Program-made: the position numbers and the translations under genes
Notes under the pieces: generated by a model
Database searches by the model: none
What the model was told of the DNA's origin: nothing
Seen by the model: the letters and a program-made list of their open reading frames with translations, nothing else
Part shown: in pieces, positions 35,463 to 44,590 of the stretch
Numbering within the stretch: the stretch's first letter is position 1
How the letters are laid out: every line of letters begins with the position of its first letter
DNA from: an uncultured Eubacteriales bacterium
GTDB lineage: Bacteria; Bacillota; Clostridia; HGM11514
Direction: 5' to 3'
DNA: 64,000 bases
Assembly (NCBI GenBank): GCA_902492655.1
Contig: CABUMF010000002.1
Location: 47,614 to 111,613, forward strand

Positions 35463-35487
35463 TTTAACGTTGGAGGTTCATAATACG

Positions 35488-36324
35488 GTGGATAACAAAA
35501 GCTTAAAGATTCTTGCAACAAAAATTCGCAAACACGCCATTGAAGGTGTTTACTCTGCTGCTTCGGGGCATCCGGGAGGTTCGCTTTCGATTTCGGATTT
35601 GCTTGCGCTTCTTTATTTTGAGGTTATGAATGTTGACCCCAAAAACCCGAAGGACGAAAACCGAGACAGGTTTGTTCTTTCAAAAGGTCATTGCGCACCC
35701 GCTCTTTACGGTGCTTTGGCTGAAAGAGGGTTCTTTCCCACAGAGGATATTAAAACTCTTCGCCAAATTGACAGCTATCTTCAAGGTCATCCCGATATGA
35801 AGGGCGTGCCCGGGGTTGATATGTCAACAGGATCTCTCGGGCAGGGAATAAGCGCCGCAAACGGCATGGCGCTTGCGGGAAAAATGGATAAAAAGAATTA
35901 TCATGTATATACCGTTCTCGGCGACGGAGAGTTGGAAGAAGGTCAGGTTTGGGAAGCGGCAATGTTTGCATCTCATTATAAACTCGATAATCTTACGGCT
36001 TTTGTGGATTTTAACGGACTTCAGATAGACGGGAAAATAACGGATGTTATGTCCCCCTGCCCGATTGATGAGAAATTCAAGGCTTTCGGATGGGATGTCA
36101 GAGTGGTTGACGGGCATGACCTGGATGCTTTAAGACAGAATATAAAAGAAGCTGCGGCGACAGTCGGCAAGCCTTCTGTTATAATTATGAAAACAACCAA
36201 GGGAAAAGGCGTTTCGTTTATGGAAAATGTGGCTTCCTGGCACGGAAGTGCTCCCAATGAGGAACAGTACAAGCAGGCAATGGCAGAGCTTGACAGGACA
36301 TTAAGTGAATTGGAGGGCAAATAA
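35488..36324 (+). CDS. Transketolase, N-terminal (thiamine diphosphate-binding) subunit
   Basis: A 278-residue half-transketolase. Thiamine diphosphate/metal site is GDGELEEGQVWEAAMFA with the Asn of DFNGLQIDG; SGHPGGSLSISDLLALLYFE opens the protein. In split transketolases this subunit pairs with the one encoded next. GTG start at 35488 follows GGAGG; reading from the upstream TTG would put that ribosome site inside the gene. Confidence 0.92.
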   Translation: MDNKSLKILATKIRKHAIEGVYSAASGHPGGSLSISDLLALLYFEVMNVDPKNPKDENRDRFVLSKGHCAPALYGALAERGFFPTEDIKTLRQIDSYLQGHPDMKGVPGVDMSTGSLGQGISAANGMALAGKMDKKNYHVYTVLGDGELEEGQVWEAAMFASHYKLDNLTAFVDFNGLQIDGKITDVMSPCPIDEKFKAFGWDVRVVDGHDLDALRQNIKEAAATVGKPSVIIMKTTKGKGVSFMENVASWHGSAPNEEQYKQAMAELDRTLSELEGK

Positions 36325-36328
36325 AAAC

Positions 36329-37264
36329 ATGGCAGAAAAAATCGCAACAAGGGCAGCCTACGGAAAGGCTCTTGCAGAATTCGGAAAGGATTATGACATC
36401 GTTGTTATGGATGCAGACCTTTCAAAATCAACAAATACGGCAATGTTCCAAAAGGAATTCCCCGATAGATTTATCAATACGGGGATTGCCGAGGGGAACA
36501 TGATTTCAACTGCGGCAGGTATAGCTTCTACCGGAAAGACGGTTTTTGCAAGCTCTTTTGCAATGTTTGCATCGGGGCGTGCTTTTGAACAGATCAGAAA
36601 TTCGGTAGCGTACCCGAAGCTTAATGTTAAAATTGCGGCAACACATGCCGGAGTTACGGTGGGCGAGGACGGCGCAACGCATCAGTGCCTCGAGGATATT
36701 GGGCTTATGAGAACAATTCCCGGCATGGTTATATTAAATCCTGCGGATGCGGTTGAAACAAGGCTTGCAATAAAGGCGGCTATTGAATATAAGGGGCCCA
36801 CTTACATAAGGCTCGGAAGACTTCCCGTTTCTGTTATATTTGATGACTCCTATAAGTTTGAGATAGGCAAGGGAGTAACGGTTAAGGACGGACAAGATGT
36901 AACGATAATCGCAACCGGAATTATGGTTGAGGAGTCTGTTTTGGCATCTGAGCTTCTTAAAGCGGAAGGAATAAGTGCAAGGGTAATCAATATGGCTACC
37001 ATAAAGCCGATTGATAAAGATATTATAGTTAAAGCAGCCGAAGAAACAGGCGCAATCGTGACGGCAGAGGAGCATAACATTTACGGTGGGCTCGGCTCTG
37101 CGGTAGCAGAGGTGCTTGTTGAAAACCTTCCCGTTCCCATGGAAAGAATCGGCACGAAGGATGTGTTCGGTTGCTCGGGAAAGCCCGCACAGCTCATGGA
37201 AAAATACGAATTGACCGCAAAGGATATTGCAAATGCGGCAAAGAAAGCAATAAGCAGAAAATAA
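36329..37264 (+). CDS. Transketolase, C-terminal subunit
   Basis: A 311-residue protein carrying the pyrimidine-binding domain (ATRAAYGKALAEFGKDYDIV, NTGIAEGNMISTAAGIA with the catalytic Glu) and the C-terminal domain. The pair moves two-carbon ketol units in the pentose phosphate pathway. ATG at 36329 with GGAGGG upstream, four bases after the N-terminal subunit. Ends just before a strong terminator. Confidence 0.92.
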   Translation: MAEKIATRAAYGKALAEFGKDYDIVVMDADLSKSTNTAMFQKEFPDRFINTGIAEGNMISTAAGIASTGKTVFASSFAMFASGRAFEQIRNSVAYPKLNVKIAATHAGVTVGEDGATHQCLEDIGLMRTIPGMVILNPADAVETRLAIKAAIEYKGPTYIRLGRLPVSVIFDDSYKFEIGKGVTVKDGQDVTIIATGIMVEESVLASELLKAEGISARVINMATIKPIDKDIIVKAAEETGAIVTAEEHNIYGGLGSAVAEVLVENLPVPMERIGTKDVFGCSGKPAQLMEKYELTAKDIANAAKKAISRK

Positions 37265-37267
37265 ATA

Positions 37268-37302
37268 AATCGTGCAACGAATTTCGTTGCACGATTTTTT
37301 AA
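37268..37302. terminator. Bidirectional terminator between transketolase and accA
   Basis: A 13-base-pair perfect stem, AATCGTGCAACGA (37268-37280) / TCGTTGCACGATT (37284-37296), loop ATT, flanked by A-rich and T6 sequence, serves both converging operons. It overlaps the accA stop region. Confidence 0.9.
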
Positions 37303-38075
37303 TTTCCTATTTTTCTGAACTTTTCGTATCTTTCGTTAAGAAGCTGCTTATCCGTCATTTTAATAAGTTCTTTTAAGTGCTTTTTTACTACCGATTTCAA
37401 GTTGCTGTCAATTTCGTCCTGAGATCTGTTTTCCTCCGCAACAACTTCATCGGCAATACCGAAGTCAAACAAATCCTGCGCGGTAAGCTTTAGTGCGTCG
37501 CTTGCTTCGGGAGCTCGTTTTGCATCTTTCCACAAAATGCTTGCACAGCCTTCCGGAGAAATAACGGAATATACTGCATTTTCAAGCATTATTATTCTGT
37601 CCGCAACAGAAAGTGCCAAAGCTCCTCCGCTTCCGCCTTCTCCTGCCACGATAGATATTATAGGTGTTTTAAGAGTCATCATTTCCATGAGATTATCTGC
37701 TATTGCCTGCCCCTGTCCACGCTCCTCCGCATCAATTCCGCAGTAAGCTCCGCTGCTGTTAATTATACAGATAACGGGGCGTGAGAATTTCTCTGCCTGC
37801 TTCATAAGCCTTAACGCTTTTCTGTAACCGTCGGGGCTCGGGCAACCGAAATTACGCTTCATGCGATCCTCAATCGCAGAGCCTCGTTCCATTGCGATAA
37901 CCGTCACGGGCATACCGTCAAGCTCGGCAATTCCTCCGACTATTGCGCCGTCATCCTTAAACTTTCTGTCGCCGTGCAGTTCAAAGAAATTTTCGGTAAG
38001 CGCAGATGTATAATGCACACCCAAAGGACGCAAGCCGCTTCGTGCATTCATTACTCTGTTATATGAATTTTGCAT
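37299..38075 (-). CDS. accA: Acetyl-CoA carboxylase carboxyltransferase subunit alpha
   Basis: A 258-residue carboxyltransferase alpha subunit that, with AccD, transfers CO2 from carboxybiotin to acetyl-CoA to give malonyl-CoA. Family blocks: FFELHGDRKFKDDGAIVGG, SSGAYCGIDAEERGQGQAIA and GEGGSGGALALSVAD. It lacks the long N-terminal extension of the E. coli form, as in many Clostridia. Overlaps accD by 17 bases. Last gene of the fab operon. Confidence 0.95.
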   Translation of the reverse strand: MQNSYNRVMNARSGLRPLGVHYTSALTENFFELHGDRKFKDDGAIVGGIAELDGMPVTVIAMERGSAIEDRMKRNFGCPSPDGYRKALRLMKQAEKFSRPVICIINSSGAYCGIDAEERGQGQAIADNLMEMMTLKTPIISIVAGEGGSGGALALSVADRIIMLENAVYSVISPEGCASILWKDAKRAPEASDALKLTAQDLFDFGIADEVVAEENRSQDEIDSNLKSVVKKHLKELIKMTDKQLLNERYEKFRKIGN

Positions 38076-38874
38076 TTTTTGAGCCTCCTTTTGAGGTTTT
38101 TAATAAAAACGCAAGGGTATCCTTCATTTCTTCACGGTTTACGATAGCGTCAACAAACCCGTGAGAAAGAAGAAACTCCGATCTCTGAAAGCCTTCGGGA
38201 AGCTTTTGTCCGGTGGTTTGCTCGATAACTCTTGCACCTGCAAATCCTACAAGTGCTTTCGGTTCAGCCAATATAATATCGCCCTGCATTGCAAAGCTTG
38301 CCGTAACACCTCCGGTTGTGGGGTCGGTAAGAACGGTTATATATAAAAGACCGGCATCACTGTGACGCTTAACCGCACCGCTGACCTTTGCCATTTGCAT
38401 AAGCGAAAAAATGCCTTCCTGCATTCTTGCGCCTCCAGAGGTAGTGAAACCGATTACTGGGAGCTTTTCCTTAAGAGCAAGCTCAAATGCACGTGTTATT
38501 TTTTCGCCTGTGACAGAGCCCATGCTGCCCATCATAAATTCGGAATTCATTATAAATGCAACGCACTTCATGCCTTTTATTTTCGCAATGCCGTATATTA
38601 CAGACTCCTCTTCTCCGCTTTTTTCCTTTGCCGCCTTCAGCTTTTCGTCATAATCGGGAAATCCCAGAACATTTCTGCTTTCAAGGTTTTTATCCTTTTC
38701 TTTAAAGCTGTCAAAGGTAAGAGAAGCTCTGTCACGAGCGTTAAGCCTGAAATATGTCTTGCAGCTTGGGCAAATCAAAAAGTCCTTCATAAGCTCGGAA
38801 TGCTGAAAGGATGCATTGCATTTTTTACAGGTCAGAGCCTCGTCCCGGTTCTTTTTCAAAAATCCAAACATAAA
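38059..38874 (-). CDS. accD: Acetyl-CoA carboxylase carboxyltransferase subunit beta
   Basis: A 271-residue subunit with an N-terminal zinc ribbon (CKKC at about 14-17 and CPSC about 20 residues later) and crotonase-like carboxyltransferase domain (TTSGGARMQEGIFSLMQMAK). Start at 38874 follows GGGAGGG; the preceding in-frame residues overlap fabZ and are not conserved. Pairs with the overlapping accA. accB and accC are not in this cluster. Confidence 0.95.
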   Translation of the reverse strand, partial: FMFGFLKKNRDEALTCKKCNASFQHSELMKDFLICPSCKTYFRLNARDRASLTFDSFKEKDKNLESRNVLGFPDYDEKLKAAKEKSGEEESVIYGIAKIKGMKCVAFIMNSEFMMGSMGSVTGEKITRAFELALKEKLPVIGFTTSGGARMQEGIFSLMQMAKVSGAVKRHSDAGLLYITVLTDPTTGGVTASFAMQGDIILAEPKALVGFAGARVIEQTTGQKLPEGFQRSEFLLSHGFVDAIVNREEMKDTLAFLLKTSKGGSKNAKFI

Positions 38875-38884
38875 GAGCCCTCCC

Positions 38885-39301
38885 TTAAGAATTGGTAATC
38901 GCGAAGGAAAATTCCGCACTTACACAAAGCTTACCGTCAACATATCCTTCGCCTTTTGCAAAATAGAACGGCTCGCAAACACGAGTAATTTCGCATTTTG
39001 TTTCAAACAAATCGCCGGGTTTTACGGGGGATTTGAACTTTACCTTATTAAGTCCGGCGAAGAAGGGAAGAGTGCCTTTTTCAAGCTTTCCGTTAAGAAG
39101 AACGCAGGTGGACTGAGCCATGATTTCACAAAGAATAACGCCCGGCACTATAGGGTGTCCCGGGAAGTGGCCGTCCAAAAACCATTCATCTCCGACTATT
39201 TTCTTTTTTCCGTAAGCAAAGCCGTCCGCAACCTCTGCTTCATCTATTAAAAGCATGGAGTTTCTGTGCGGCAAAAGCTCCATAATTTCATTTTTATTCA
39301 T
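38885..39301 (-). CDS. fabZ: 3-hydroxyacyl-ACP dehydratase FabZ
   Basis: A 138-residue hot-dog-fold dehydratase of fatty-acid elongation. Catalytic His in DGHFPGHPIVPGV and Glu in ICEIMAQ are present; LLPHRNSMLLID is the usual N-terminal block. Fourteen bases after fabF. Confidence 0.95.
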   Translation of the reverse strand: MNKNEIMELLPHRNSMLLIDEAEVADGFAYGKKKIVGDEWFLDGHFPGHPIVPGVILCEIMAQSTCVLLNGKLEKGTLPFFAGLNKVKFKSPVKPGDLFETKCEITRVCEPFYFAKGEGYVDGKLCVSAEFSFAITNS

Positions 39302-39315
39302 AAAAATTTACCTCG

Positions 39316-40551
39316 TCAGATTTTCATAAAACCAATGCAGGCATTGTGACCGCCAAAGCCCAACGAATTTGATAATGCAAGGCTGATTTTTGTTTTAACG
39401 GCGGTGTTGGGAGTAATGTCAAGATCGCAGTCGGGGTCTGCTTCCTTATAGCCGATTGTGGGCGGAACTATGTCGTTAACAAGCGAATCAATCGCAACGA
39501 TAGCTTCAACCGCACCTGCCGCTCCCAGCAGATGTCCTGTCATTGATTTTGTGGAGCTAACATGAATTTTATATGCATCGTCACCAAATGCGTTTTTCAG
39601 CGCTTTGGTTTCGGTTTTGTCGTTAAGAGGTGTGCTCGTTCCGTGAGCGTTAAAGTATATTTCCGAAAAATCAGGGACATTTTCGGCAGTCTGAATACAT
39701 TCCCTGATTGCTTGTGCCGGTGCCAGTGCCGCTTCGTCCGGCGCTGTGATATGATGTGCATCACAGGTGCTTCCGTAGCCTACAACCTCGGCATATATCT
39801 TTGCTCCGCGGTTTACGGCGTGCTCGTAGGATTCCAGAACCAACGCTCCTGCGCCTTCACCCATAACAAAACCGCTTCTTCTTTTATCGAAAGGAATTGA
39901 CGCAGTTTCAACACTATTGCTTTCCGAAAGCGCCATGCAGTTGGTGAAGCCGGCAACAGACAAAGGTGTTATGGAAGCTTCGGAGCCTCCTGCGATAATG
40001 GCATCTGCATATCCGCCCCGTATTGCTCTGTATGCCTCGCCGATTGCGGTAGTACCTGTTGCGCAGGCAGTGGAAAAGGAAAGACACGGTCCCTTCGCCT
40101 GCATTCTGATTGCTATTGTTCCCGCCGCAATATTAGAAATCATTTTCGGAATAAAAAGCGGAGAAACTCTCTGCCAACCGCGATTAATAAAGTTGTTATG
40201 CTCTGCAATGAATGTATCAAAACCGCCAATTCCCGAGCCGAAATACACTCCGAGTCTTCCCGAAGCTATATTTTCATCGGAAACAAGCTTGCTGTCCTCC
40301 ATAGCCTGAGCTGCGGAGCAAACGGCATACTGAACGAATTTGTCGCTTCGCCTTATTTCCGATTTTTCCATATATTCCGCAGGCGCAAAGTCTTTAACCT
40401 CACCTGCAAATTTTACGGTAAATTCGGAAGTGTCGAATTTAGTTATTTCGCTTATTCCGCAAACTCCGTTTTCGATATTTTCCAAAAATGTGTTAACCTT
40501 ACAGCCAAGCGGTGTAACGGCACCCATTCCGGTTACAACAACTCTGTTCAT
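39316..40551 (-). CDS. fabF: 3-oxoacyl-ACP synthase II
   Basis: A 411-residue elongating condensing enzyme. The active-site Cys lies in SFSTACATGTTAIG, the two His residues in NAHGTSTPLNDKTE and STKSMTGHLLGAAG. ATG at 40551 follows GGAGATG. Separated from fabG by 87 bases with no visible terminator. Confidence 0.96.
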   Translation of the reverse strand: MNRVVVTGMGAVTPLGCKVNTFLENIENGVCGISEITKFDTSEFTVKFAGEVKDFAPAEYMEKSEIRRSDKFVQYAVCSAAQAMEDSKLVSDENIASGRLGVYFGSGIGGFDTFIAEHNNFINRGWQRVSPLFIPKMISNIAAGTIAIRMQAKGPCLSFSTACATGTTAIGEAYRAIRGGYADAIIAGGSEASITPLSVAGFTNCMALSESNSVETASIPFDKRRSGFVMGEGAGALVLESYEHAVNRGAKIYAEVVGYGSTCDAHHITAPDEAALAPAQAIRECIQTAENVPDFSEIYFNAHGTSTPLNDKTETKALKNAFGDDAYKIHVSSTKSMTGHLLGAAGAVEAIVAIDSLVNDIVPPTIGYKEADPDCDLDITPNTAVKTKISLALSNSLGFGGHNACIGFMKI

Positions 40552-40638
40552 AAGCATCTCCATTCTGTCGACCTGTGTCGGCAAGGGTAGTAATAAAGTA
40601 TCTCTTATCCGTAGAGAAAGGAACGATAAGAGAATTTG

Positions 40639-41370
40639 TCAGATTGCAAGTCCTCCGTCGATACGGATTGTTTCGCCCGTTATGTAATCAGAAGCTTCGC
40701 TTGCCAAAAACAATGCCAGATTTGCAACATCCTCCGGCTTTCCGAGGCGTTTTAAGGGGATATTCTTCATAATATCCTCCGATTCAAGCTCCTTTGTCAT
40801 ATCGGTTGTAATAAAGCCGGGTGCTATTGCGTTTACGCATACATTTCTTGACGCAAGCTCCCGAGCCGCAGACTTTGTCATTGCAATAATTCCCGCCTTT
40901 GAGGCAGCATAGTTACACTGACCTGCAAGCCCCATAAGGGCGGATACGGACGAAATATTAATAATTTTACCGTATTTATTTCTGATAAAGCTTCTTGTGC
41001 AAGCCTTCATCATATTAAAGCAACCCAGAAGATTGGTGTCAACAACATCCCTGAATTCGTCTTCGGACATCATCGCAAGAATGTTGTCACGGGTTATGCC
41101 TGCGTTATTTACCAAAATATCTATTTTCCCGAATTCCTTGGTAATTTCGGCAACAGCACCGGTGCAGTCTTCGCTTTTTGCAACATCGCAACGGTATATC
41201 ATTGCCTTTATTCCAAAGCCTTCGCAGGCTTTTTTGATTTCTTCCGCCTTCTCGGTGTTGCTCTTGTAAAGAAGTGCGACATTAGCTCCGTTTTCAGCGA
41301 GCTTAACTGCGATTGCACTGCCGATACCTCTTGAAGCACCTGTTATTACGGCGGTTCTTCCATTAAGCAT
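40639..41370 (-). CDS. fabG: 3-oxoacyl-ACP reductase
   Basis: A 243-residue short-chain dehydrogenase reducing 3-oxoacyl-ACP with NADPH. Cofactor motif TGASRGIGSAIA at residues 10-21, NNAGITRD, the catalytic Ser of INISSVSALMG and YAASKAG (Tyr, Lys) are present. Overlaps the fabD stop by eight bases. Confidence 0.95.
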   Translation of the reverse strand: MLNGRTAVITGASRGIGSAIAVKLAENGANVALLYKSNTEKAEEIKKACEGFGIKAMIYRCDVAKSEDCTGAVAEITKEFGKIDILVNNAGITRDNILAMMSEDEFRDVVDTNLLGCFNMMKACTRSFIRNKYGKIINISSVSALMGLAGQCNYAASKAGIIAMTKSAARELASRNVCVNAIAPGFITTDMTKELESEDIMKNIPLKRLGKPEDVANLALFLASEASDYITGETIRIDGGLAI

Positions 41371-42289
41371 TACCTTTCACCTCCGAGGCGATTTGTGATG
41401 TCAACTCATCGGTTTCGGCGGAATATACATTTACATCCTTTGAAATCTTCTTTATAAGTCCGCAAAGTGTTTTTCCGGGACCGACCTCAATGAAATCCGT
41501 AAAACCGTCAGCAATCATATTTTCAATGGTTTGTTGCCACAGAACGGGGCTTTTGATTTGCATTGACAGGTTTTCGGCTATATCCGTATTATCGTCATAC
41601 GGCTTTGCGTTAACATTGGTATAAATCGGCAATTTCGGCGATTTAGTATCAAAAGAACCCAGTGCGGATTTAAATCCGTCCGCAGCTTCTGCCATAAAGG
41701 GAGAATGAAATGCTGCGCTTACTGCAAGGGGTACGGCTCTTCCGCCGAGATTTTTAACATCCTCCGAAAATGCCTTTACGGATTCTGAAAGCCCCGAAAC
41801 AACAACCTGTGCGGGGCTGTTGAAATTAACCGCATATAATTGCTCATACTTTAAAACCTCGTTTTTTACGGCTTCGGGGTCAAGCTTAAGCACTGCCGCC
41901 ATTGCGGTATCGAATTTCTGCGATACTGTTTCCATAAGCTGTGCACGCTTTGAAACAATGCGAAAGCCGTCTTCATACGAATATGCGCCGCCCATTGCAA
42001 GAGCGGATATTTCACCCAGTGAAAAACCTGCACAGCCATCCGCAAAAACGCCTTTTTCATTAAGACTGATTGCGCCTGCAAGCTCTGTAAGATACATACA
42101 GGGCTGTGTGTTTGATGTTTTTTTGAGCTCCTCATCGGAGCCGAAAAATGTCTGATTAAGTGTGCCGGGGCGGATTTTCTCACAATTATCGAAAAACTGA
42201 GAAACGGTTTTTGAAGCATCATAAAAGCTTTTGCCCATGCCGCCGTACTGCGCACCCTGACCGGAAAATACAAATGCTATTTTGCCCAT
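41363..42289 (-). CDS. fabD: Malonyl-CoA:ACP transacylase
   Basis: A 308-residue acyltransferase that charges ACP with malonate. FVFSGQGAQYGGMGK opens the protein, the nucleophile Ser90 is in GFSLGEISAL, and the His is in VSAAFHSPFM. Overlaps fabK upstream by 13 bases and fabG downstream by eight. Confidence 0.95.
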   Translation of the reverse strand: MGKIAFVFSGQGAQYGGMGKSFYDASKTVSQFFDNCEKIRPGTLNQTFFGSDEELKKTSNTQPCMYLTELAGAISLNEKGVFADGCAGFSLGEISALAMGGAYSYEDGFRIVSKRAQLMETVSQKFDTAMAAVLKLDPEAVKNEVLKYEQLYAVNFNSPAQVVVSGLSESVKAFSEDVKNLGGRAVPLAVSAAFHSPFMAEAADGFKSALGSFDTKSPKLPIYTNVNAKPYDDNTDIAENLSMQIKSPVLWQQTIENMIADGFTDFIEVGPGKTLCGLIKKISKDVNVYSAETDELTSQIASEVKGNA

Positions 42290-43221
42290 TTGTCAGCCTC
42301 CTCCAACAAACGCTTACCGCCAAGTACAATATCCTTAACTATTTCCTCGGCTGTTTCAGGCTCGTTTATCATGCCCGAAACCTGCCCTGCAAGGAAGCAT
42401 CCCTTTTGCAGATCTCCTTCCACAACAGCGGCATAAAGACTGCCCACAGCCATCTTATCCAAATCCTCGTCCGAAATATCGGTGTATTCAGCTTTTGAGA
42501 TTGCTCTTGAAAGCGGAGATTTTATACTTCTTACGGGATGACCGAGCCTCTTTCCGGTGACGATTGTAGCCGTATCGTTAGCCTTAAAGAGCTTTTCCTT
42601 ATATTTTTCGCTTATGTGACATTCCTCAGCCGCAAGAAACCGTGTGCCTACCTGAACGCCGCAAGCACCAAGCATAAATGCCGCCGCAAAGCCTCTGCCG
42701 TCGGCAATTCCGCCTGCGGCAATGACAGGGATTTTAACGGTATCGCAAACCTGGGGAACGAGAGCCATCGTCGTCATTTCACCGACATGACCTCCCGATT
42801 CACAGCCCTCCGCAATAACAGCGTCCGCTCCCGAGCGCTCGACGAGCTTTGCCATGGTACACGATGCAATGACGGGTATAACCTTTATTCCGGCTTCCTT
42901 CCACATGGGAATAAATTTTTCCGGATTTCCCGCACCGGTTGTGATAACCTTTGCCTTGCTTTTTGCGGCAATCTCGGCAATTTCGTCAACATTTCTGCCC
43001 ATAAGCATGATATTTATGCCAAAGGGTTTATCGGTCAGAGTTTCCATAAGCGCAAGCTGCTCTTCAAACCATTTTACATCGCCGCTCGCTGTTGTTATAA
43101 TACCCAAGCCTCCTGCGTTTGAAACAGCCGCCGCAAGACGGGCATCCGAAATATGCGCCATTCCGCCCTGAAAAACAGGATACTCAATACCGCACATTTC
43201 ACATATGGGAGATTTGAACAT
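42277..43221 (-). CDS. fabK: Enoyl-ACP reductase II (FMN-dependent)
   Basis: A 314-residue FMN-binding enoyl reductase of the nitropropane-dioxygenase-like barrel family, replacing FabI. Blocks: YPVFQGGMAHISDARLAAAV, EGCESGGHVGE and IAAGGIADGRGFAAAFMLGA. FabK enzymes are insensitive to triclosan; that is family knowledge. Lies between acpP and fabD. Confidence 0.94.
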   Translation of the reverse strand: MFKSPICEMCGIEYPVFQGGMAHISDARLAAAVSNAGGLGIITTASGDVKWFEEQLALMETLTDKPFGINIMLMGRNVDEIAEIAAKSKAKVITTGAGNPEKFIPMWKEAGIKVIPVIASCTMAKLVERSGADAVIAEGCESGGHVGEMTTMALVPQVCDTVKIPVIAAGGIADGRGFAAAFMLGACGVQVGTRFLAAEECHISEKYKEKLFKANDTATIVTGKRLGHPVRSIKSPLSRAISKAEYTDISDEDLDKMAVGSLYAAVVEGDLQKGCFLAGQVSGMINEPETAEEIVKDIVLGGKRLLEEADKWAK

Positions 43222-43236
43222 CCGGATAGCTCCTCT

Positions 43237-43461
43237 CTATTTAAGAAGTGAATCAATGTAGTCGGAAAGATCGGAAACCTTTGTGATCTTAACCTGGCTG
43301 GGCTGAATGCTTACACCGAATTCATCTTCCATTTCCATGAGAATTTCAACTGTGTCAAGAGAATCCACATCAAGCTCCTCCATGGTTGTATCCGCAGTGA
43401 TTTCGGATTCGTCCATTTCCAAGTGTGCTGCCAAAACCTTAATTACTCTTTCTGTTGTCAT
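43237..43461 (-). CDS. acpP: Acyl carrier protein
   Basis: A 74-residue acidic carrier protein. The phosphopantetheine attachment serine is Ser34 in ELDVDSLDTVEI. Length and charge are normal. Second gene of the fab operon, 37 bases after fabH. Confidence 0.95.
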   Translation of the reverse strand: MTTERVIKVLAAHLEMDESEITADTTMEELDVDSLDTVEILMEMEDEFGVSIQPSQVKITKVSDLSDYIDSLLK

Positions 43462-43498
43462 GATAAAATACCTCCAAAATTTATTTTATTTTTTATTA

Positions 43499-44449
43499 TT
43501 ACCATTTGAATATTGAAGCGGCGCCCGAAAGACCTCCGCCAAATGCGGTAAGCACAATGACATCACCGTGTTTCAGTTTTCCCGTTGCTTTAAGCTCGGA
43601 AAGCGCAATCGGAACGCTTGCCGAAGAAGTGTTGCCGTATTCTTTCAGGTTTACAAAGAATTTTTCAATAGGCAGCTTAAGCCTCTTTGCGGCAAATTCG
43701 ATTATTCTTGTGTTCGCCTGATGAGGAACGATGTAATCAATGTCCGATATTTCAAGTCCTGCCTTTGCCGTAACCTCTTTAATATCGGAAGCTATCTTGT
43801 TTACCGCAAACTTGAATGTTTCCTGACCGTCCATAAAAATGTACGGTTTACTGTCGTTTGCTTTGCAGAATATATTTTCCACGCTGAAATTCGGGATTTT
43901 AATGACCTCATCTCCGCCTTCGGTAAAGAGAACGGATTCGTACATTTCGCCTTCTTCAACTACCGCCGCACCTGCTCCGTCTCCGAATATAACGCAGGTA
44001 GAGCGGTCTGTCCAGTCGATAATTTTGCTGAGGCGCTCGGAACCCAAAACCAAAATCCTTTTTGCAAATCCCGATGCAATATACTTTTGCGCTATATCCA
44101 ATGCAAAAACAAAGCCGCTGCAGGCGGAATTGATGTCAAACGCAGGACAATGCGCACCTATTGCACGCTCCACAGTGCCTGCAACCGTAGGGCATATAGT
44201 ATCGGAAGATATGGTAGCCGCAATTATCATGTCAATATCGGAAGCGGCAAGACCGCTGTCTGAAAGCGCGTTTTCAGCCGCTTTTATGGCAAAATCCGCC
44301 GCTGTTTCGCCTGTAGAAATATGTCTTGACTTAACGCCCACTCTCTGGGAAATCCATTCATCGGATGTTTCAACTATTTTTGAAAGATCGTCATTTGTAA
44401 CCGTGTTTTCGGGAACATAAAACCCCGTTCCTATAATTTTAATACCCAT
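43499..44449 (-). CDS. fabH: 3-oxoacyl-ACP synthase III
   Basis: A 316-residue initiating condensing enzyme joining acetyl-CoA (or a branched acyl-CoA) to malonyl-ACP. The Cys-His-Asn triad is visible in NSACSGFVFALD, VPHQANTRI and EYGNTSSASVP. ATG at 44449 follows AGGAGTG. First gene of the operon, directly behind a promoter bracketed by two copies of the GCACA-N3-TGTGC palindrome. Confidence 0.96.
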   Translation of the reverse strand: MGIKIIGTGFYVPENTVTNDDLSKIVETSDEWISQRVGVKSRHISTGETAADFAIKAAENALSDSGLAASDIDMIIAATISSDTICPTVAGTVERAIGAHCPAFDINSACSGFVFALDIAQKYIASGFAKRILVLGSERLSKIIDWTDRSTCVIFGDGAGAAVVEEGEMYESVLFTEGGDEVIKIPNFSVENIFCKANDSKPYIFMDGQETFKFAVNKIASDIKEVTAKAGLEISDIDYIVPHQANTRIIEFAAKRLKLPIEKFFVNLKEYGNTSSASVPIALSELKATGKLKHGDVIVLTAFGGGLSGAASIFKW

Positions 44450-44466
44450 ATTAACACTCCTGTTTG

Positions 44467-44549
44467 GCACAATATGTGCTTTGAATATTCACCTGTATCA
44501 CTTATAGTATTTTAAACCGTCTGTCAAATTCAGCACAGTATGTGCTGAA
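44467..44549 (-). promoter_or_regulatory. fab operon promoter with two TetR-type operator palindromes
   Basis: On the minus strand a -35 TTGACA (44522-44527) and a likely -10 TATAAG (44501-44506, 15-base spacer) drive fabH. One operator, a 21-base perfect palindrome 44529-44549 with core GCACAGTATGTGC, abuts the -35. The second, GCACAATATGTGC at 44467-44479, lies downstream of the start site and just before the ribosome site. Their centres are 66 bases apart. A third copy controls the neighbouring regulator gene. Confidence 0.72.
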
Positions 44550-44556
44550 AATCTTC

Positions 44557-44590
44557 AAAAAATAAAGGCTTTTGATACCTTTATTTTTTT
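44557..44590 (-). terminator. Intrinsic terminator of the TetR-family gene
   Basis: On the minus strand AAATAAAGG pairs with CCTTTATTT and is followed by T-rich sequence; the plus-strand arms are 44560-44568 and 44578-44586. The stem overlaps the stop codon of the regulator and ends its transcript before the fab promoter. Confidence 0.75.
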
